A DNA stretch of 64,000 bases from Paludisphaera borealis. Lineage in GTDB: Bacteria; Planctomycetota; Planctomycetia; Isosphaerales; Isosphaeraceae. The stretch covers positions 6,510,001-6,574,000 of the forward strand of contig NZ_CP019082.1 of the NCBI RefSeq assembly GCF_001956985.1. The letters are read 5' to 3'. Below the pieces are notes generated by a model that did not search any database, had not been told where the DNA came from, and saw nothing but the letters and a program-made list of their open reading frames with translations. The translations under genes and the position numbers were made by a program. Positions 1 through 8,775 of this stretch are shown here, piece after piece (position 1 is the stretch's first letter; each line of letters starts with the position of its first letter).

Positions 1-39
1 ACGTGTCTTGAGGAAATCCATCATACAATGCTCAGCCAT
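1..39 (-). CDS. 5' end of a gene cut by the window edge
   Basis: Reading leftwards from 39, an ATG opens a frame of 13 codons (MAEHCMMDFLKTR) that is still open at the window edge. It is preceded by a near-perfect Shine-Dalgarno, AAAGGAGGTGG on the minus strand (bases 49-59), about ten bases upstream of the ATG. That ribosome site is stronger than almost any other here, which is why I accept so short a fragment. The product cannot be named from 13 residues. It is divergent from the formaldehyde dehydrogenase gene, so the two share the AT-rich region between them. Confidence 0.55.
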   Translation of the reverse strand, partial: MAEHCMMDFLKTR

Positions 40-290
40 AGCGGTTTCCACCTCCTTTCTAAACACCTTGCCCTTTTCAAGTTCATAACAATCTATTTAT
101 GCAAGATTTGTTTCTACTGAATTACGAATGTCTTATGACTTCACTCATTTATCAAGCTATTTTCTTTGAACGATTTCTGTCCGCGCTCCGTCAGAACTAG
201 CGGGATGGCTTGGCGATTGCATCGCACATCCTCCAAGGCTTTCAAGGCTTTTCCAATTCGTGGCTTCAACATCCGAGGGGAGGATCAAGC
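40..290. promoter_or_regulatory. AT-rich divergent intergenic region
   Basis: No gene is seen here. Roughly bases 60-180 are strikingly AT-rich compared with the GC-rich window, as expected of a shared promoter region between the leftward gene starting at 39 and fdhA starting at 291. I could not settle on a confident -35/-10 pair for either direction. Confidence 0.4.
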
Positions 291-1481
291 ATGACAGGCA
301 ATCGCGCCATCGCCTACATGGGGCCGAAGAAGCTCGAGATTCAAAACCTCGATTTCCCAAAACTCGTCGACCCTCGTGGCAACAAGTGCGATCACGGCGT
401 CATCATCAAGCTGGTGACCACGAACATTTGCGGCAGTGACCAGCACATCTACCGAGGACGCTTCCCGGCACCTTCGGGGATGATCCTGGGACACGAGAAC
501 ACAGGCGAAGTCGTCGAGGTCGGCCGCGACGTGCTGTTCATCAAGAAGGGCGACCTGGTCTCAGTCCCATTCAACGTCGCCTGCGGGCGATGCCGCAACT
601 GCCGGGAGCAGCACACCGAGGTGTGCGAGACCACCAACCCCGAAGTCTCCTGCGGGGCCTACGGATTCAACCTCGGCGGCTGGCAGGGCGGGCAGGCCGA
701 CTACATGATGGTCCCCTACGCCGACTTCCAACTGCTGAAGTTCCCCGACAAGGCCCAGGCGATGGCGAAGATCAAGGATCTCACCTTGCTCTCGGACATC
801 CTGCCGACCGGCTACCACGCGTGCGTCGAGGCGCGGGTCGGGACCGGCTCCACGGTATATATCGCCGGGGCCGGTCCGGTGGGCCGGTGCGCCGCGGCGA
901 GCGCCCGCCTGCTGGGTGCGTCCTGCATCATCGTCGGCGACACCAACAAAGAGCGGCTGGCGCTGGTGAAGAAGGCCGGGTACGAGGTCGTGGACGTCTC
1001 CAAGAAGACACCGCTGCCCGACCAGATCGAGGCCATTCTCGGCAAGCGCGAAGTGGACTGCGGGGTCGACTGTGTGGGATTCGAGGCGCACGGCCATGGC
1101 CCGTCCGCCGAGGACGACCCTGCGGCGGTGCTCAACGCCCTGCTCGAGGTGGTCCGCGCGCCCGCCGGGATCGGCGCCGTGGGCGTCTACATCGCGGGAG
1201 ACTCCCAGGCCAAGACCAAGGAGGCCAAGCAAGGGTTCTACGACATTGAATGGGGCAAGCAGTGGGTCAAGTCGCCGTCGCTGACGACGGGCCAGTGCCC
1301 GGTCATGAAGTACAACCGGGGGCTGATGATGGCGATCCTCTGGGGCCGGATGGACTACCTGGGCGAGGTCATGAACGTCGAGGTCATTCCGCTCGAAAAA
1401 GCAATCGAGGCGTACCACGTCTTCGACGAAGGCTCGCCCAAGAAGTTCGTCATCGACCCGCACGGCTCTGTCCGCGAGTAG
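291..1481 (+). CDS. fdhA: glutathione-independent formaldehyde dehydrogenase (zinc MDR family)
   Basis: Oxidises formaldehyde to formate with NAD in the cytoplasm, without a glutathione adduct. The 396-residue product matches the usual length of about 398 for Pseudomonas-type FdhA. Visible features, in order: the catalytic-zinc cysteine in NICGSDQHIYRG, the GHENTGEV histidine/glutamate, a four-cysteine structural zinc loop CGRCRNCREQHTEVC, and the nucleotide-binding loop AGAGPVGRCAA. An in-frame extension runs back to 210, but the ATG at 291 has a GGGGAGGA ribosome site and gives the family-typical N-terminus (MTGNRAIAYMGP). The peroxiredoxin and DsbA-like genes follow on the same strand, suggesting a small detoxification group. 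Function is by family recognition. Confidence 0.9.
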   Translation: MTGNRAIAYMGPKKLEIQNLDFPKLVDPRGNKCDHGVIIKLVTTNICGSDQHIYRGRFPAPSGMILGHENTGEVVEVGRDVLFIKKGDLVSVPFNVACGRCRNCREQHTEVCETTNPEVSCGAYGFNLGGWQGGQADYMMVPYADFQLLKFPDKAQAMAKIKDLTLLSDILPTGYHACVEARVGTGSTVYIAGAGPVGRCAAASARLLGASCIIVGDTNKERLALVKKAGYEVVDVSKKTPLPDQIEAILGKREVDCGVDCVGFEAHGHGPSAEDDPAAVLNALLEVVRAPAGIGAVGVYIAGDSQAKTKEAKQGFYDIEWGKQWVKSPSLTTGQCPVMKYNRGLMMAILWGRMDYLGEVMNVEVIPLEKAIEAYHVFDEGSPKKFVIDPHGSVRE

Positions 1482-1645
1482 CGGGTGCGAGACCTCGACT
1501 CGTCTAGCGATGGGAGAACGAACGCGAGCGGGTTCTCGTCCCGGGGGCGGTGGCGAGCCGCCTCGGGGTTACGAAGCGCATTACTGGCCGGGACGCCACG
1601 CGACCCGCCGGGTCCCGCCTCATTTGGAGACCGAAGGATTCAGCC

Positions 1646-2164
1646 ATGAGTACCCAGAACACAAGTTTCGGCTTCGCGCATCCGACCGAAGCGCTCGCGC
1701 CCGACACGCCCGCGCCCGATTTCCGATTGCCAAGCACGCCCGACCAGTTCGTCGCGTTGAGCGAGTTCCGAGGCCGTCCGGTCATCCTCGCCTTTTACCC
1801 GGCCGACTGGAGTCCCGTGTGCGGCGATGAGATGGCACTATTCAACGAGTTGCTGCCGGAGTTTCACCGTTTTCGCGCGGAGCTGCTCGGCATTTCGGTC
1901 GACGGCGTCTGGTGCCACCTCGCGTTCGCCAAAGACCGCAAGCTGCGGTTTCCGCTGCTCGCGGACTTCGAGCCGAAAGGGGCCGTCGCCCACACCTACG
2001 GCGCGTATCGTCCGCACGAGGGCATCTGTGAACGCGCACTCTTCGTGATCGACTCGGCGGGAACCATCCGCTGGAGCTACGTGTCTCCTATCGGCGTCAA
2101 CCCCGGCGCCGACGGCATCCTAGCGGCGCTCGAATCCCTCTCAACACAGGAGGCGTCAAAATGA
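1646..2164 (+). CDS. peroxiredoxin (AhpC/TSA family)
   Basis: A thiol peroxidase of 172 residues that would reduce peroxides. The peroxidatic cysteine is about residue 59 in the context YPADWSPVCGDE, the AhpC/TSA active-site loop with Trp where many relatives have Phe. Further cysteines (VWCHLAF, GICERALFVID) could serve as resolving residues, but I cannot tell which does. The ATG at 1646 follows GAAGGA; an upstream in-frame start at 1550 would add 32 unlikely residues. The stop overlaps the start of the DsbA-like gene as ATGA, so the two are translationally coupled and probably share a redox task. Confidence 0.88.
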   Translation: MSTQNTSFGFAHPTEALAPDTPAPDFRLPSTPDQFVALSEFRGRPVILAFYPADWSPVCGDEMALFNELLPEFHRFRAELLGISVDGVWCHLAFAKDRKLRFPLLADFEPKGAVAHTYGAYRPHEGICERALFVIDSAGTIRWSYVSPIGVNPGADGILAALESLSTQEASK

Positions 2165-2721
2165 CTCGGCGATCGAGGGCGACACGCTCTGACGTCCCGG
2201 TCGGGGATCGCGACCACACGCAAGGGCCGGCGACGGCGCCCGCGACGTTGATGGAGTACGGAGACTTCGAGTGTCCCTACTGCGGCGAAGCCTACTCCAT
2301 CGTCAAGGACATCCAACGGCGGCTCGGCAGTCGGTTGCGATTCGTCTTCCGCCACTTCCCGCTCGCGACGATCCACCCCCATGCCGAATACGCGGCGGAG
2401 GCTGCCGAGGCCGCCGGTGCCCAAGGCAAATTCTGGGAGATGCACGACGTATTGTACGAGAATCAAGAGGCGCTCGACGTCGTGTACCTTGTGCGGTATG
2501 CCACCGCTCTCGACCTCGACACGTCACGATTCATCGACGATCTCGACAGACACACCCATGCCGCCCGCGTGCGCGAGGACTTCCTGAGCGGCGCGCGCGG
2601 CGGCGTGAATGGCACGCCGACGTTCTTCATCAACGGCGTGCGCCATGACGGTTCCTACGATTTCGACACGTTGTTGGGTGCGCTCGAGGGAGCAATCGGT
2701 CGGCAGAATGGGGTCGACTAG
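2161..2721 (+). CDS. DsbA-family thioredoxin-fold oxidoreductase
   Basis: A 186-residue thioredoxin-fold protein with the redox motif C38-P-Y-C41 just after the first beta strand (MEYGDFECPYC) and the cis-proline loop VNGTPTFFING near residue 155. The order is that of the DsbA/Com1 group: strand, CxxC, helical insertion with FWEMHDVLYENQ, then cis-Pro. No clear signal peptide is visible (the N-terminus is MTRRSRATRSDV), so it may act in the cytoplasm, perhaps reducing the peroxiredoxin it overlaps by ATGA. That partnership is inferred from coupling only. Confidence 0.85.
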   Translation: MTRRSRATRSDVPVGDRDHTQGPATAPATLMEYGDFECPYCGEAYSIVKDIQRRLGSRLRFVFRHFPLATIHPHAEYAAEAAEAAGAQGKFWEMHDVLYENQEALDVVYLVRYATALDLDTSRFIDDLDRHTHAARVREDFLSGARGGVNGTPTFFINGVRHDGSYDFDTLLGALEGAIGRQNGVD

Positions 2722-2751
2722 AAAGGAGACAGCAGGCCGGAAGGGAAGGGG

Positions 2752-3804
2752 TCAGGCACGGTACTCAGTGAGGACGTCGCCCGACTGGGGCCGGTTGGCC
2801 TCGATTGCTTTATGGATGTCGGAGGTGATCTCGAACGAGCGAAGCCTTGCGGCGTGATCGAAGATCTGGCCGGTGAGGATCAACTCGTCGGCGTCGGTCG
2901 CGGCAATCACCGTTTCGAGCCCGCGCCGCACGGTCTCGGGCGAGCCGACGACGGAGACGCGGGTCATGCGGTCGACGTGGGCCCGCTCGACGTCGTTCCA
3001 ATGGTCGTTCATGTCGTCGACCGGCGGGGGGAGCGGGCCGGGGCGGCCTCGGACCAGGTTGACGAACGCCTGCTGGAGCGAGGTGAACAGCCGCCGGGCC
3101 TCGTCGTCCGTCTCGGCCGCGACGACGTTGACGCCGACCATGGCGAGCGGCTTGTCGAGCGAACTGGACGGTCTGAAGTTCTTGCGGTACAGCTTGAGGG
3201 CCGCGAGCAGGAGGTCGGGCGCGAAGTGGGAGGCGAAGGCGAACGGCAGGCCAAGCTCGGCGGCGAGCCGGGCGCCGAAGTCGCTCGATCCCAGGATCCA
3301 GATCGGGACGTCGAGCCCTTCCCCGGGGATGGCACGGACCGCCTGGCCGGGCACCGCCCGGCGGAAGTAGGATCGAAGCTCCGACAGGTCGTCCGGGAAG
3401 GTGTCGCCGCTGCTCCCCAGCTTGCGCCGCAAGGCGTAGGCCGTGACCTGGTCGCCGCCGGGGGCGCGGCCCAGGCCTAGGTCGATCCGGCCGGGGTAGA
3501 GCGATTCGAGCGTGCCGAACTGTTCGGCGATGACCAGCGGCGCGTGGTTCGGCAGCATGATGCCGCCGGCGCCCACTCGGATGCTCTCGGTCCCGCCGGC
3601 GATGTAGCCGATCAAGACGGAGGTCGCGGCGCTGGCGATGCCAGGAATGTTGTGATGTTCAGCCACCCAGTACCGTTTATAGCCCCACCGCTCGGCATGC
3701 CGAGCAAGATCGAGCGTATTGCGAAACGCCTGGGCGGCGGTGCCTCCCTCCACGATCGGCGCGAGGTCGAGTACCGAGAACGGCGTGCCGACATGTTGCT
3801 TCAT
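2752..3804 (-). CDS. LLM-class flavin-dependent oxidoreductase (luciferase-like)
   Basis: A bacterial luciferase-like monooxygenase fold protein of 350 residues, resembling the E. coli YhbW group. Family marks are the N-terminal strand [13 protein letters not shown], the motif [14 protein letters not shown], the phosphate-binding segment [20 protein letters not shown], and [13 protein letters not shown]. Such proteins use reduced FMN or F420; the substrate cannot be inferred. It is convergent with the DsbA-like gene, 30 bases apart, and stands alone on its strand upstream of the efflux operon end. Confidence 0.88.
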   Translation of the reverse strand: MKQHVGTPFSVLDLAPIVEGGTAAQAFRNTLDLARHAERWGYKRYWVAEHHNIPGIASAATSVLIGYIAGGTESIRVGAGGIMLPNHAPLVIAEQFGTLESLYPGRIDLGLGRAPGGDQVTAYALRRKLGSSGDTFPDDLSELRSYFRRAVPGQAVRAIPGEGLDVPIWILGSSDFGARLAAELGLPFAFASHFAPDLLLAALKLYRKNFRPSSSLDKPLAMVGVNVVAAETDDEARRLFTSLQQAFVNLVRGRPGPLPPPVDDMNDHWNDVERAHVDRMTRVSVVGSPETVRRGLETVIAATDADELILTGQIFDHAARLRSFEITSDIHKAIEANRPQSGDVLTEYRA

Positions 3805-3956
3805 GGGTGTCTCGCGGATCGGGCGGGGCCTACCCGCCTCACGGCGACTTGCGGATGATTCAGGCCCAGGGAACCTTATGGCGAGGCGGGCGGGGGATCA
3901 AGCCCCGCCTTGAGAGAGCAAACCGTTCCCGACCCGAATAGCACGACGACCGGCGG

Positions 3957-5558
3957 TCAGGGAGCGCCGGGGCGCGGGGAAGCGCGGAGTCGGCGCCAGA
4001 TCCAGAGTACGGAGACGGACGCGGCCAGGACGACCGTGGCGAGGAAGAAGAGGGCGTAGATGGTGGCGAACACCAGATTGTCGGCCTCGTAGTTGACGAA
4101 CCGGTACAACAGCACTTCGGCGGAACGCCCGGGCGCGGCTTGCCCCGCCTGGCGGAGGGTGTCGCTGAGCAGCGTAACGCGCTGCGAGAGTTCCTCGGCC
4201 TGGATCGTGTCGCGGTCGGCCGAGTACGAGTAGTGGACCTTGTGGCCGATGATCAAGCAGTTGATCAGCACCGCCGCCGCCACGCCGCCGCCGAAGAACT
4301 GGACGACGTTCAAGAAGGGTCGAACCGTCTCCTCGCGATCCTGGTCGGGGCTGAATTGGAGGTCCATGACGACCATGAACAGGCCGATGCCCAGCCCCAT
4401 CATGAACCGCCCCGGGGCCAGCTCCCACTGCCCCGGCGCGGGGAACCAGTTGAGGTCGACGACGTCGCGGATGTCCCAGTACGGCCATTCCAGCATCTGC
4501 TGGTAACACAAGTACAATCCGCCGGCCAGCAGCGCCAGACCGCCGACGGCGCCCGGCAGGCCGAAGATCACGCGGACGTGCCGCCATCGCAGCCGCGAGA
4601 GGGCGAGCGACGCGGCGATGCCGATCGGCATCGGCCAGATCAGCCAGGCGCGCTGCCAGGAGCTGAGATTGACGATCATCCCCCCATAGATGTTCATGAT
4701 GTAGCCGTGAAAGAACTGGCAGAAGCCGCCGAACGAGAACAAGGCCAGCCGCACCCAGTTCTCGCGCAGAAGGATCCAGTCCAGGTGCGGCCAGGCCGTC
4801 CAGAGGGAGACGAGCAGGGCGCAGGCGCCAATGCCCAGGGCCGCCACGATGTCGTTGCTCTCCAGCCAGCCGTGCAATTGCCCCCAGTGCAACGCGTACA
4901 TGAAGGCGGCCGAAGCCACGACCAGGCCGGGCAGATACGCCAGCGACCCGCGCGGCGCGCGCAGAGGCGACTCGTGGGTCTTCGCCATCGACAGCAGCGC
5001 GACCAGTCCGACCGCGGCCGCGCCCCCCTCGAACAAGAAGCCGTGCCGCCAGTCTGACGACTCGTACGTCATCGTGGCGATCGACACGACGCCCGGCCCG
5101 GCGACCGGGCAGAGGATCGCGGCCCAGGCGACCGCGATCCGCCAACTGTGATCGAGCAAGAGCGGCGCGAAGTAGATCACCATCCCGGCGCCGACACCGG
5201 CCATGGCGCGGCCGATGAGGAAGTCCGACAGCGGCTCCCAGATCTCGGTCACGTTCAGGACCGAGCCGACCACCGCCAGCACCAGTCCCACTTCCGTCAG
5301 GCGACGGCACGACCATCGCTGGCCCAACGCCGGGCACGCCAGCATCGCCAGGGCGAGGCTGATCAGATAACACGACTGGAGCGCGTAGACCTCGGCGGGC
5401 ACCCACCCCTGGCTCACGCCCATCTCGCGCAGGTTCATCGTGTGGCCGCCGGTGGTGAGCAAGACCGCCACCAGAGCGACCATCGGCCGGCCCGCGAGCA
5501 GGTAGTCCACGGCCCGCGTCGGCTGGGCGGGCGTCGCGATCGGCTCAGTCGTCGCCAT
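3957..5558 (-). CDS. MFS drug efflux permease (DHA2/EmrB type)
   Basis: An inner-membrane major facilitator transporter of 533 residues with many hydrophobic segments, the length expected of 14-TM DHA2 pumps such as EmrB. It reads GRAMAGVGAGMVIYFAP in the region of the antiporter motif C and ends in a TM segment followed by IWRRLRASPRP. It is the last gene of the minus-strand operon whose first gene is an HlyD/EmrA-like adaptor and second a TolC-like channel, so it is most likely the energised pump of a three-part envelope-spanning exporter. Its start overlaps the end of the upstream lipoprotein gene by 14 bases. The exported compound is unknown. Confidence 0.85.
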   Translation of the reverse strand: MATTEPIATPAQPTRAVDYLLAGRPMVALVAVLLTTGGHTMNLREMGVSQGWVPAEVYALQSCYLISLALAMLACPALGQRWSCRRLTEVGLVLAVVGSVLNVTEIWEPLSDFLIGRAMAGVGAGMVIYFAPLLLDHSWRIAVAWAAILCPVAGPGVVSIATMTYESSDWRHGFLFEGGAAAVGLVALLSMAKTHESPLRAPRGSLAYLPGLVVASAAFMYALHWGQLHGWLESNDIVAALGIGACALLVSLWTAWPHLDWILLRENWVRLALFSFGGFCQFFHGYIMNIYGGMIVNLSSWQRAWLIWPMPIGIAASLALSRLRWRHVRVIFGLPGAVGGLALLAGGLYLCYQQMLEWPYWDIRDVVDLNWFPAPGQWELAPGRFMMGLGIGLFMVVMDLQFSPDQDREETVRPFLNVVQFFGGGVAAAVLINCLIIGHKVHYSYSADRDTIQAEELSQRVTLLSDTLRQAGQAAPGRSAEVLLYRFVNYEADNLVFATIYALFFLATVVLAASVSVLWIWRRLRASPRPGAP

Positions 5559-6060
5559 GCACGTTCTTCCCGCCCGGGTCGAGGCGATTGATCCAGGCGA
5601 GTTCCATCCCCTGCGGGGTCTGAACCGTGAGCGTCGGCTGAAGCGCCGGCTCGTGGTTCAGAGCCTGCAAACGCACCGCGATCTCGCGGTAGGCGAGCGC
5701 GACCGCCGCCTCTTTCTCCGCGAGCTTCAAGCTGTTCCAGCCCGGGCCCGTCGTGAAGATCACCGGCAACCGCACCTCTTGCTGGAAGACGCCGACCCCG
5801 TACGGCTGCACGATCGGCACGGGAGACAAGACCTCGGCGTGGCTGTACAGCGGCTTCTGGCCGTCGTCGGCCTGCTGGGAGGTCCAGGTCTGGACCTCCT
5901 CGGTGACGTCCAGGAGCGCGGGATCGGTGATCTGGTTCGAGGTGTACGCCGGCGGAAGCGGCCCCACGGGGGGCTTCGGAGGGTCGCAACCCGGGGAGAC
6001 GAAGCTCAACAACGGCAGCGCCGCGAGCAAGGATCGCATCGAATGCGTCATCGCGTTCAT
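5545..6060 (-). CDS. predicted lipoprotein of the efflux operon
   Basis: A 171-residue protein with a signal peptide ending in a lipobox-like SFVSPGC, so probably a lipoprotein. The rest is soluble with no domain I recognise; it has a Pro-rich start, then QPYGVGVFQQEVRLPVIFTT and a C-terminal helical part. The ATG at 6060 overlaps the stop of the upstream gene as ATGA, and its own end overlaps the pump gene by 14 bases. Such tight coupling to adaptor, channel and pump suggests an accessory envelope role in export. That is inference from position only. Confidence 0.7.
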   Translation of the reverse strand: MNAMTHSMRSLLAALPLLSFVSPGCDPPKPPVGPLPPAYTSNQITDPALLDVTEEVQTWTSQQADDGQKPLYSHAEVLSPVPIVQPYGVGVFQQEVRLPVIFTTGPGWNSLKLAEKEAAVALAYREIAVRLQALNHEPALQPTLTVQTPQGMELAWINRLDPGGKNVHGDD

Positions 6061-7100
6061 TTGTGCTTCACCTTTCCGCCGGTCGGATCGGCGGCCGGAT
6101 AGAGGATGGTTTGCCACTCGCGGGAGACCGGGCGATAGTCCGTGGTTCCCACGACGATCTCAAACGTGTCGCCCGGTTCGAGGTTGGCCTCGGTGCCGCG
6201 CTGGAAGCTGGCGTAGCCCATGCCGACGATGGCGCCGATCCCCATCGCTCCGCCGATGAAGGCCATGTTTCCACCCGCGTACTGCACCCCCACGCTGGCC
6301 CCCGTGCCGGCCCCTTCAAGCCCGAGCAAGGTCGACAGCATCACCCGGCGCATCCGGGTGGCAAACCGCCGGTCGGCCATGTCCATGCGCCAGGGAATCC
6401 ACTCGGTCTTCCCTTGGTTGGTATGGACGAGCTGGGTCATCTTCATGCTGACGTATCCGGGACGGCCGAACCGGCCGGGGCCCGTGATCCTCGTCACGAC
6501 GCCTCCCACCAGAGCGGGGTGAGGCGGGCAGGGATCGATCACCTCGGCCAGGAAGCGATCCCCCTCCTGAATCGCCGGGCGGCTGTTGAGCAGTCGCTCG
6601 CCCGCGCTGAAGCCGTCGGCCGGCAATACCTGGCAGATGCGCAGGGTCACGGTCAGGCCCGCCTTGAGCACGACGGGTTCGACCTTGGAGATCGGCCCGG
6701 TCGGCTCCGCGGCCATCGGCGGCGCCACCGCCGGCTTCGGCGGCAGCTTGTCGAAGTGGGACGACTTCGCGTCGCTCGACGACGCCGGCGGCAGCGGCAA
6801 TGGGAGCGTCATATCCGGAACGATCAATGGGCCCGTCCCTGGGATTGGACGCAGGGGCGCGATCGGCGACGTCGACCTCGTCGGCGACTCGCCGGGACGC
6901 GGCGGCGTCGCTTCTCGTCTCGGCCCCGACGGCGGCGGCAGCGAGAACGATCCGCTGGTGCGCGGCAACGGCTGCGTGAACGGAGATTGCTGGGCAGTCG
7001 AAGTCGCGGTCAGGCTCAAGGCCGTCGCCAGGGCGCAGGCCCCGGCCGCCACGGCTCGGTTCAGACGACTCCCACGTGGTCCTTCACGGCCTTCCATCAT
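6057..7100 (-). CDS. exported protein of unknown function in efflux operon
   Basis: A 347-residue secreted protein. Residues about 14-37 form a signal peptide ending AQQ; the next 90 or so residues are a Pro/Ser-rich, low-complexity stretch (a likely periplasmic linker). A folded domain follows with one glycine-rich, possibly membrane-associated segment (AFIGGAMGIGAIVGMGYASF) near the C-terminus. I do not recognise the family. It overlaps the TolC-like gene before it by 17 bases and the lipoprotein gene after it as ATGA, so it is made with the exporter. The glycine-rich hydrophobic segment could anchor or oligomerise in an envelope membrane. Confidence 0.7.
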   Translation of the reverse strand: MMEGREGPRGSRLNRAVAAGACALATALSLTATSTAQQSPFTQPLPRTSGSFSLPPPSGPRREATPPRPGESPTRSTSPIAPLRPIPGTGPLIVPDMTLPLPLPPASSSDAKSSHFDKLPPKPAVAPPMAAEPTGPISKVEPVVLKAGLTVTLRICQVLPADGFSAGERLLNSRPAIQEGDRFLAEVIDPCPPHPALVGGVVTRITGPGRFGRPGYVSMKMTQLVHTNQGKTEWIPWRMDMADRRFATRMRRVMLSTLLGLEGAGTGASVGVQYAGGNMAFIGGAMGIGAIVGMGYASFQRGTEANLEPGDTFEIVVGTTDYRPVSREWQTILYPAADPTGGKVKHK

Positions 7101-8775
7101 GGCCCTCCTTCGGGACGCCCGGCGTCCGTTGACTCTCCTTCGACGCCAGCCAGGGCAGCCAGCGGCGGTGGTTCCCTTCCGGCGGCGGCTTCTGCCAGGC
7201 CGTCAACCGAGCGATCCGCTTCCGCTCGACGTAGTCGAGAAGTTGTTCGGTGGAGCGGAGGACGTTGAAGCGGGCGAGTTGCAAGTTGTACCACTGCGTC
7301 CAGCGGTTGGCGTCGGCCTGGAGCAGGTTGACCCGCGTCCCCAGCACCTCGAGCCAGATCGCCTGCTTCTGCTCGTACATCCGTTCCATCCGTTCCAGCA
7401 ACTCGTGCCGAAGCGCCAGTTCGGCCTCGCTCAGTTCCCATTCGCGAATCGCCTGCTGCCAGCGATCCCAGGAATTGCCGGCGTCGGCGGCCACTTCGAT
7501 GAGGGATTTCTCCAACTCCAGTTGCGACAGGACCACGTCGAGCCGCGCCTCTCGAATCCCGGACCAGAGCCCGACGTCGACGACCGGCAGGCCGTAGGAC
7601 GAGCCGAAGATCGCTCCGAGCGTGATGCCGCCGTTCTTGGTGGGGGAGGTGTTCTTGAAGCCCAGTTCGGCGGGCAGTTGGCCCTCGCCGAACAGTCCCA
7701 AAACGCTCTTCTTCTGTTGCAGCCGAGCGATCCGCAGCCCCACGACGCGGATCCGCACGTCCACGCGCTGCTGCTTGGCGAGCTGGACGGCCTCGTCGCG
7801 CGAGCCGGGGAAATCGGGCATCCACCGCAGGTCCACCTCGTCGGGCTCGGCCAGGTCGAAGCCGTAGGCGTAGTCCAGCTTGACGGGTATGTTCTCTTTC
7901 TGCTGAGGGACGAGCAGCCGGCTCTGGTGCAGGACGAGGGCCAGATCGCGCTGGGTGATCCGCGACTCCTTTTCCAGTTCGGAGAGCAGGACCCGCGCCT
8001 TGCGGTCGTTGACCTCGACCTCGGTAAGCTCGACGTCGTGGACTTGCTGCTGATTGAGCTTGCGCTTCGTCAGCGCCACGGTCTCTCCCGTCAGCGCCAC
8101 TCCCAGCCGGGCGGTGCGGATGCCATAGTCGATCTGCTTGGCCGTATAGTAACCCTGGATCGCCAGGATCATCTGCGACCGCCGCACCAGTTGCTCCATC
8201 AGCACCTTGGCGTGGATGCCTTCCTCGGCGATCGGCAGCGCGGTGATGTGGCCGGAGGGGGCCATGGGGAAGTAGAGGTTGGCCCGGTTGAGGGCGGCTT
8301 GCTGCAACCCGGGGCTTCCTTCCAGCAAGGCGCCTCCCGTGACGTCGGGCAAGATCATGACCTTACCGGGGCCGCCCAACTGGTTGAAGGCGACCTGCAA
8401 CTGCGGCAGGTTGACCAGGGGGATGAACGCCTTCAACGCCTCGAATCGAGCGACCGTGGCCCGCTGCGTCGCGACGTTGGCCTGCACCGTATCCACGTTG
8501 GCCAGGCTCTGGCGAATGGCGTCGTCGAGGCTCAACGGGACCGACGGCGGCGCGGGCGGGGCAGGGGCTGTCGACGAGGGATCGGCCTCCTCGCCGACCG
8601 GCGGCGACGGAGGAGGCGGCGACGCGGCGGGCTGCGCTTGCAGGCTCGCCGGGACGCCGACCAGCACCAGGATCGCCAGGGTCGCCAGCAGCGCCGGCCG
8701 AGGACGAGGCGCCGCCGCGCTCGATTTGGAGACAGTCGATTTCATGGGCTCGCTTCTTGTCATACCGTTCACCAT
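7084..8775 (-). CDS. TolC-family outer-membrane efflux channel
   Basis: An outer-membrane factor of up to 563 residues. It has a signal peptide (LLATLAILVLVGVPASLQAQ), a Pro-rich linker, then the OEP/TolC repeat architecture: long amphipathic helices with SLDDAIRQSLANV near the start and NRWTQWYNLQLARFNVL late. It would form the channel joining the HlyD-like adaptor to the outside. Three starts are possible: 8775 (overlapping the adaptor stop by 7 bases), 8763, or 8745, which has a GAAGCGAG ribosome site and a more usual signal-peptide N-terminus (MKSTVSKSS). The assignment of family is firm, the start is not. Confidence 0.83.
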   Translation of the reverse strand: MVNGMTRSEPMKSTVSKSSAAAPRPRPALLATLAILVLVGVPASLQAQPAASPPPPSPPVGEEADPSSTAPAPPAPPSVPLSLDDAIRQSLANVDTVQANVATQRATVARFEALKAFIPLVNLPQLQVAFNQLGGPGKVMILPDVTGGALLEGSPGLQQAALNRANLYFPMAPSGHITALPIAEEGIHAKVLMEQLVRRSQMILAIQGYYTAKQIDYGIRTARLGVALTGETVALTKRKLNQQQVHDVELTEVEVNDRKARVLLSELEKESRITQRDLALVLHQSRLLVPQQKENIPVKLDYAYGFDLAEPDEVDLRWMPDFPGSRDEAVQLAKQQRVDVRIRVVGLRIARLQQKKSVLGLFGEGQLPAELGFKNTSPTKNGGITLGAIFGSSYGLPVVDVGLWSGIREARLDVVLSQLELEKSLIEVAADAGNSWDRWQQAIREWELSEAELALRHELLERMERMYEQKQAIWLEVLGTRVNLLQADANRWTQWYNLQLARFNVLRSTEQLLDYVERKRIARLTAWQKPPPEGNHRRWLPWLASKESQRTPGVPKEGHDGRP

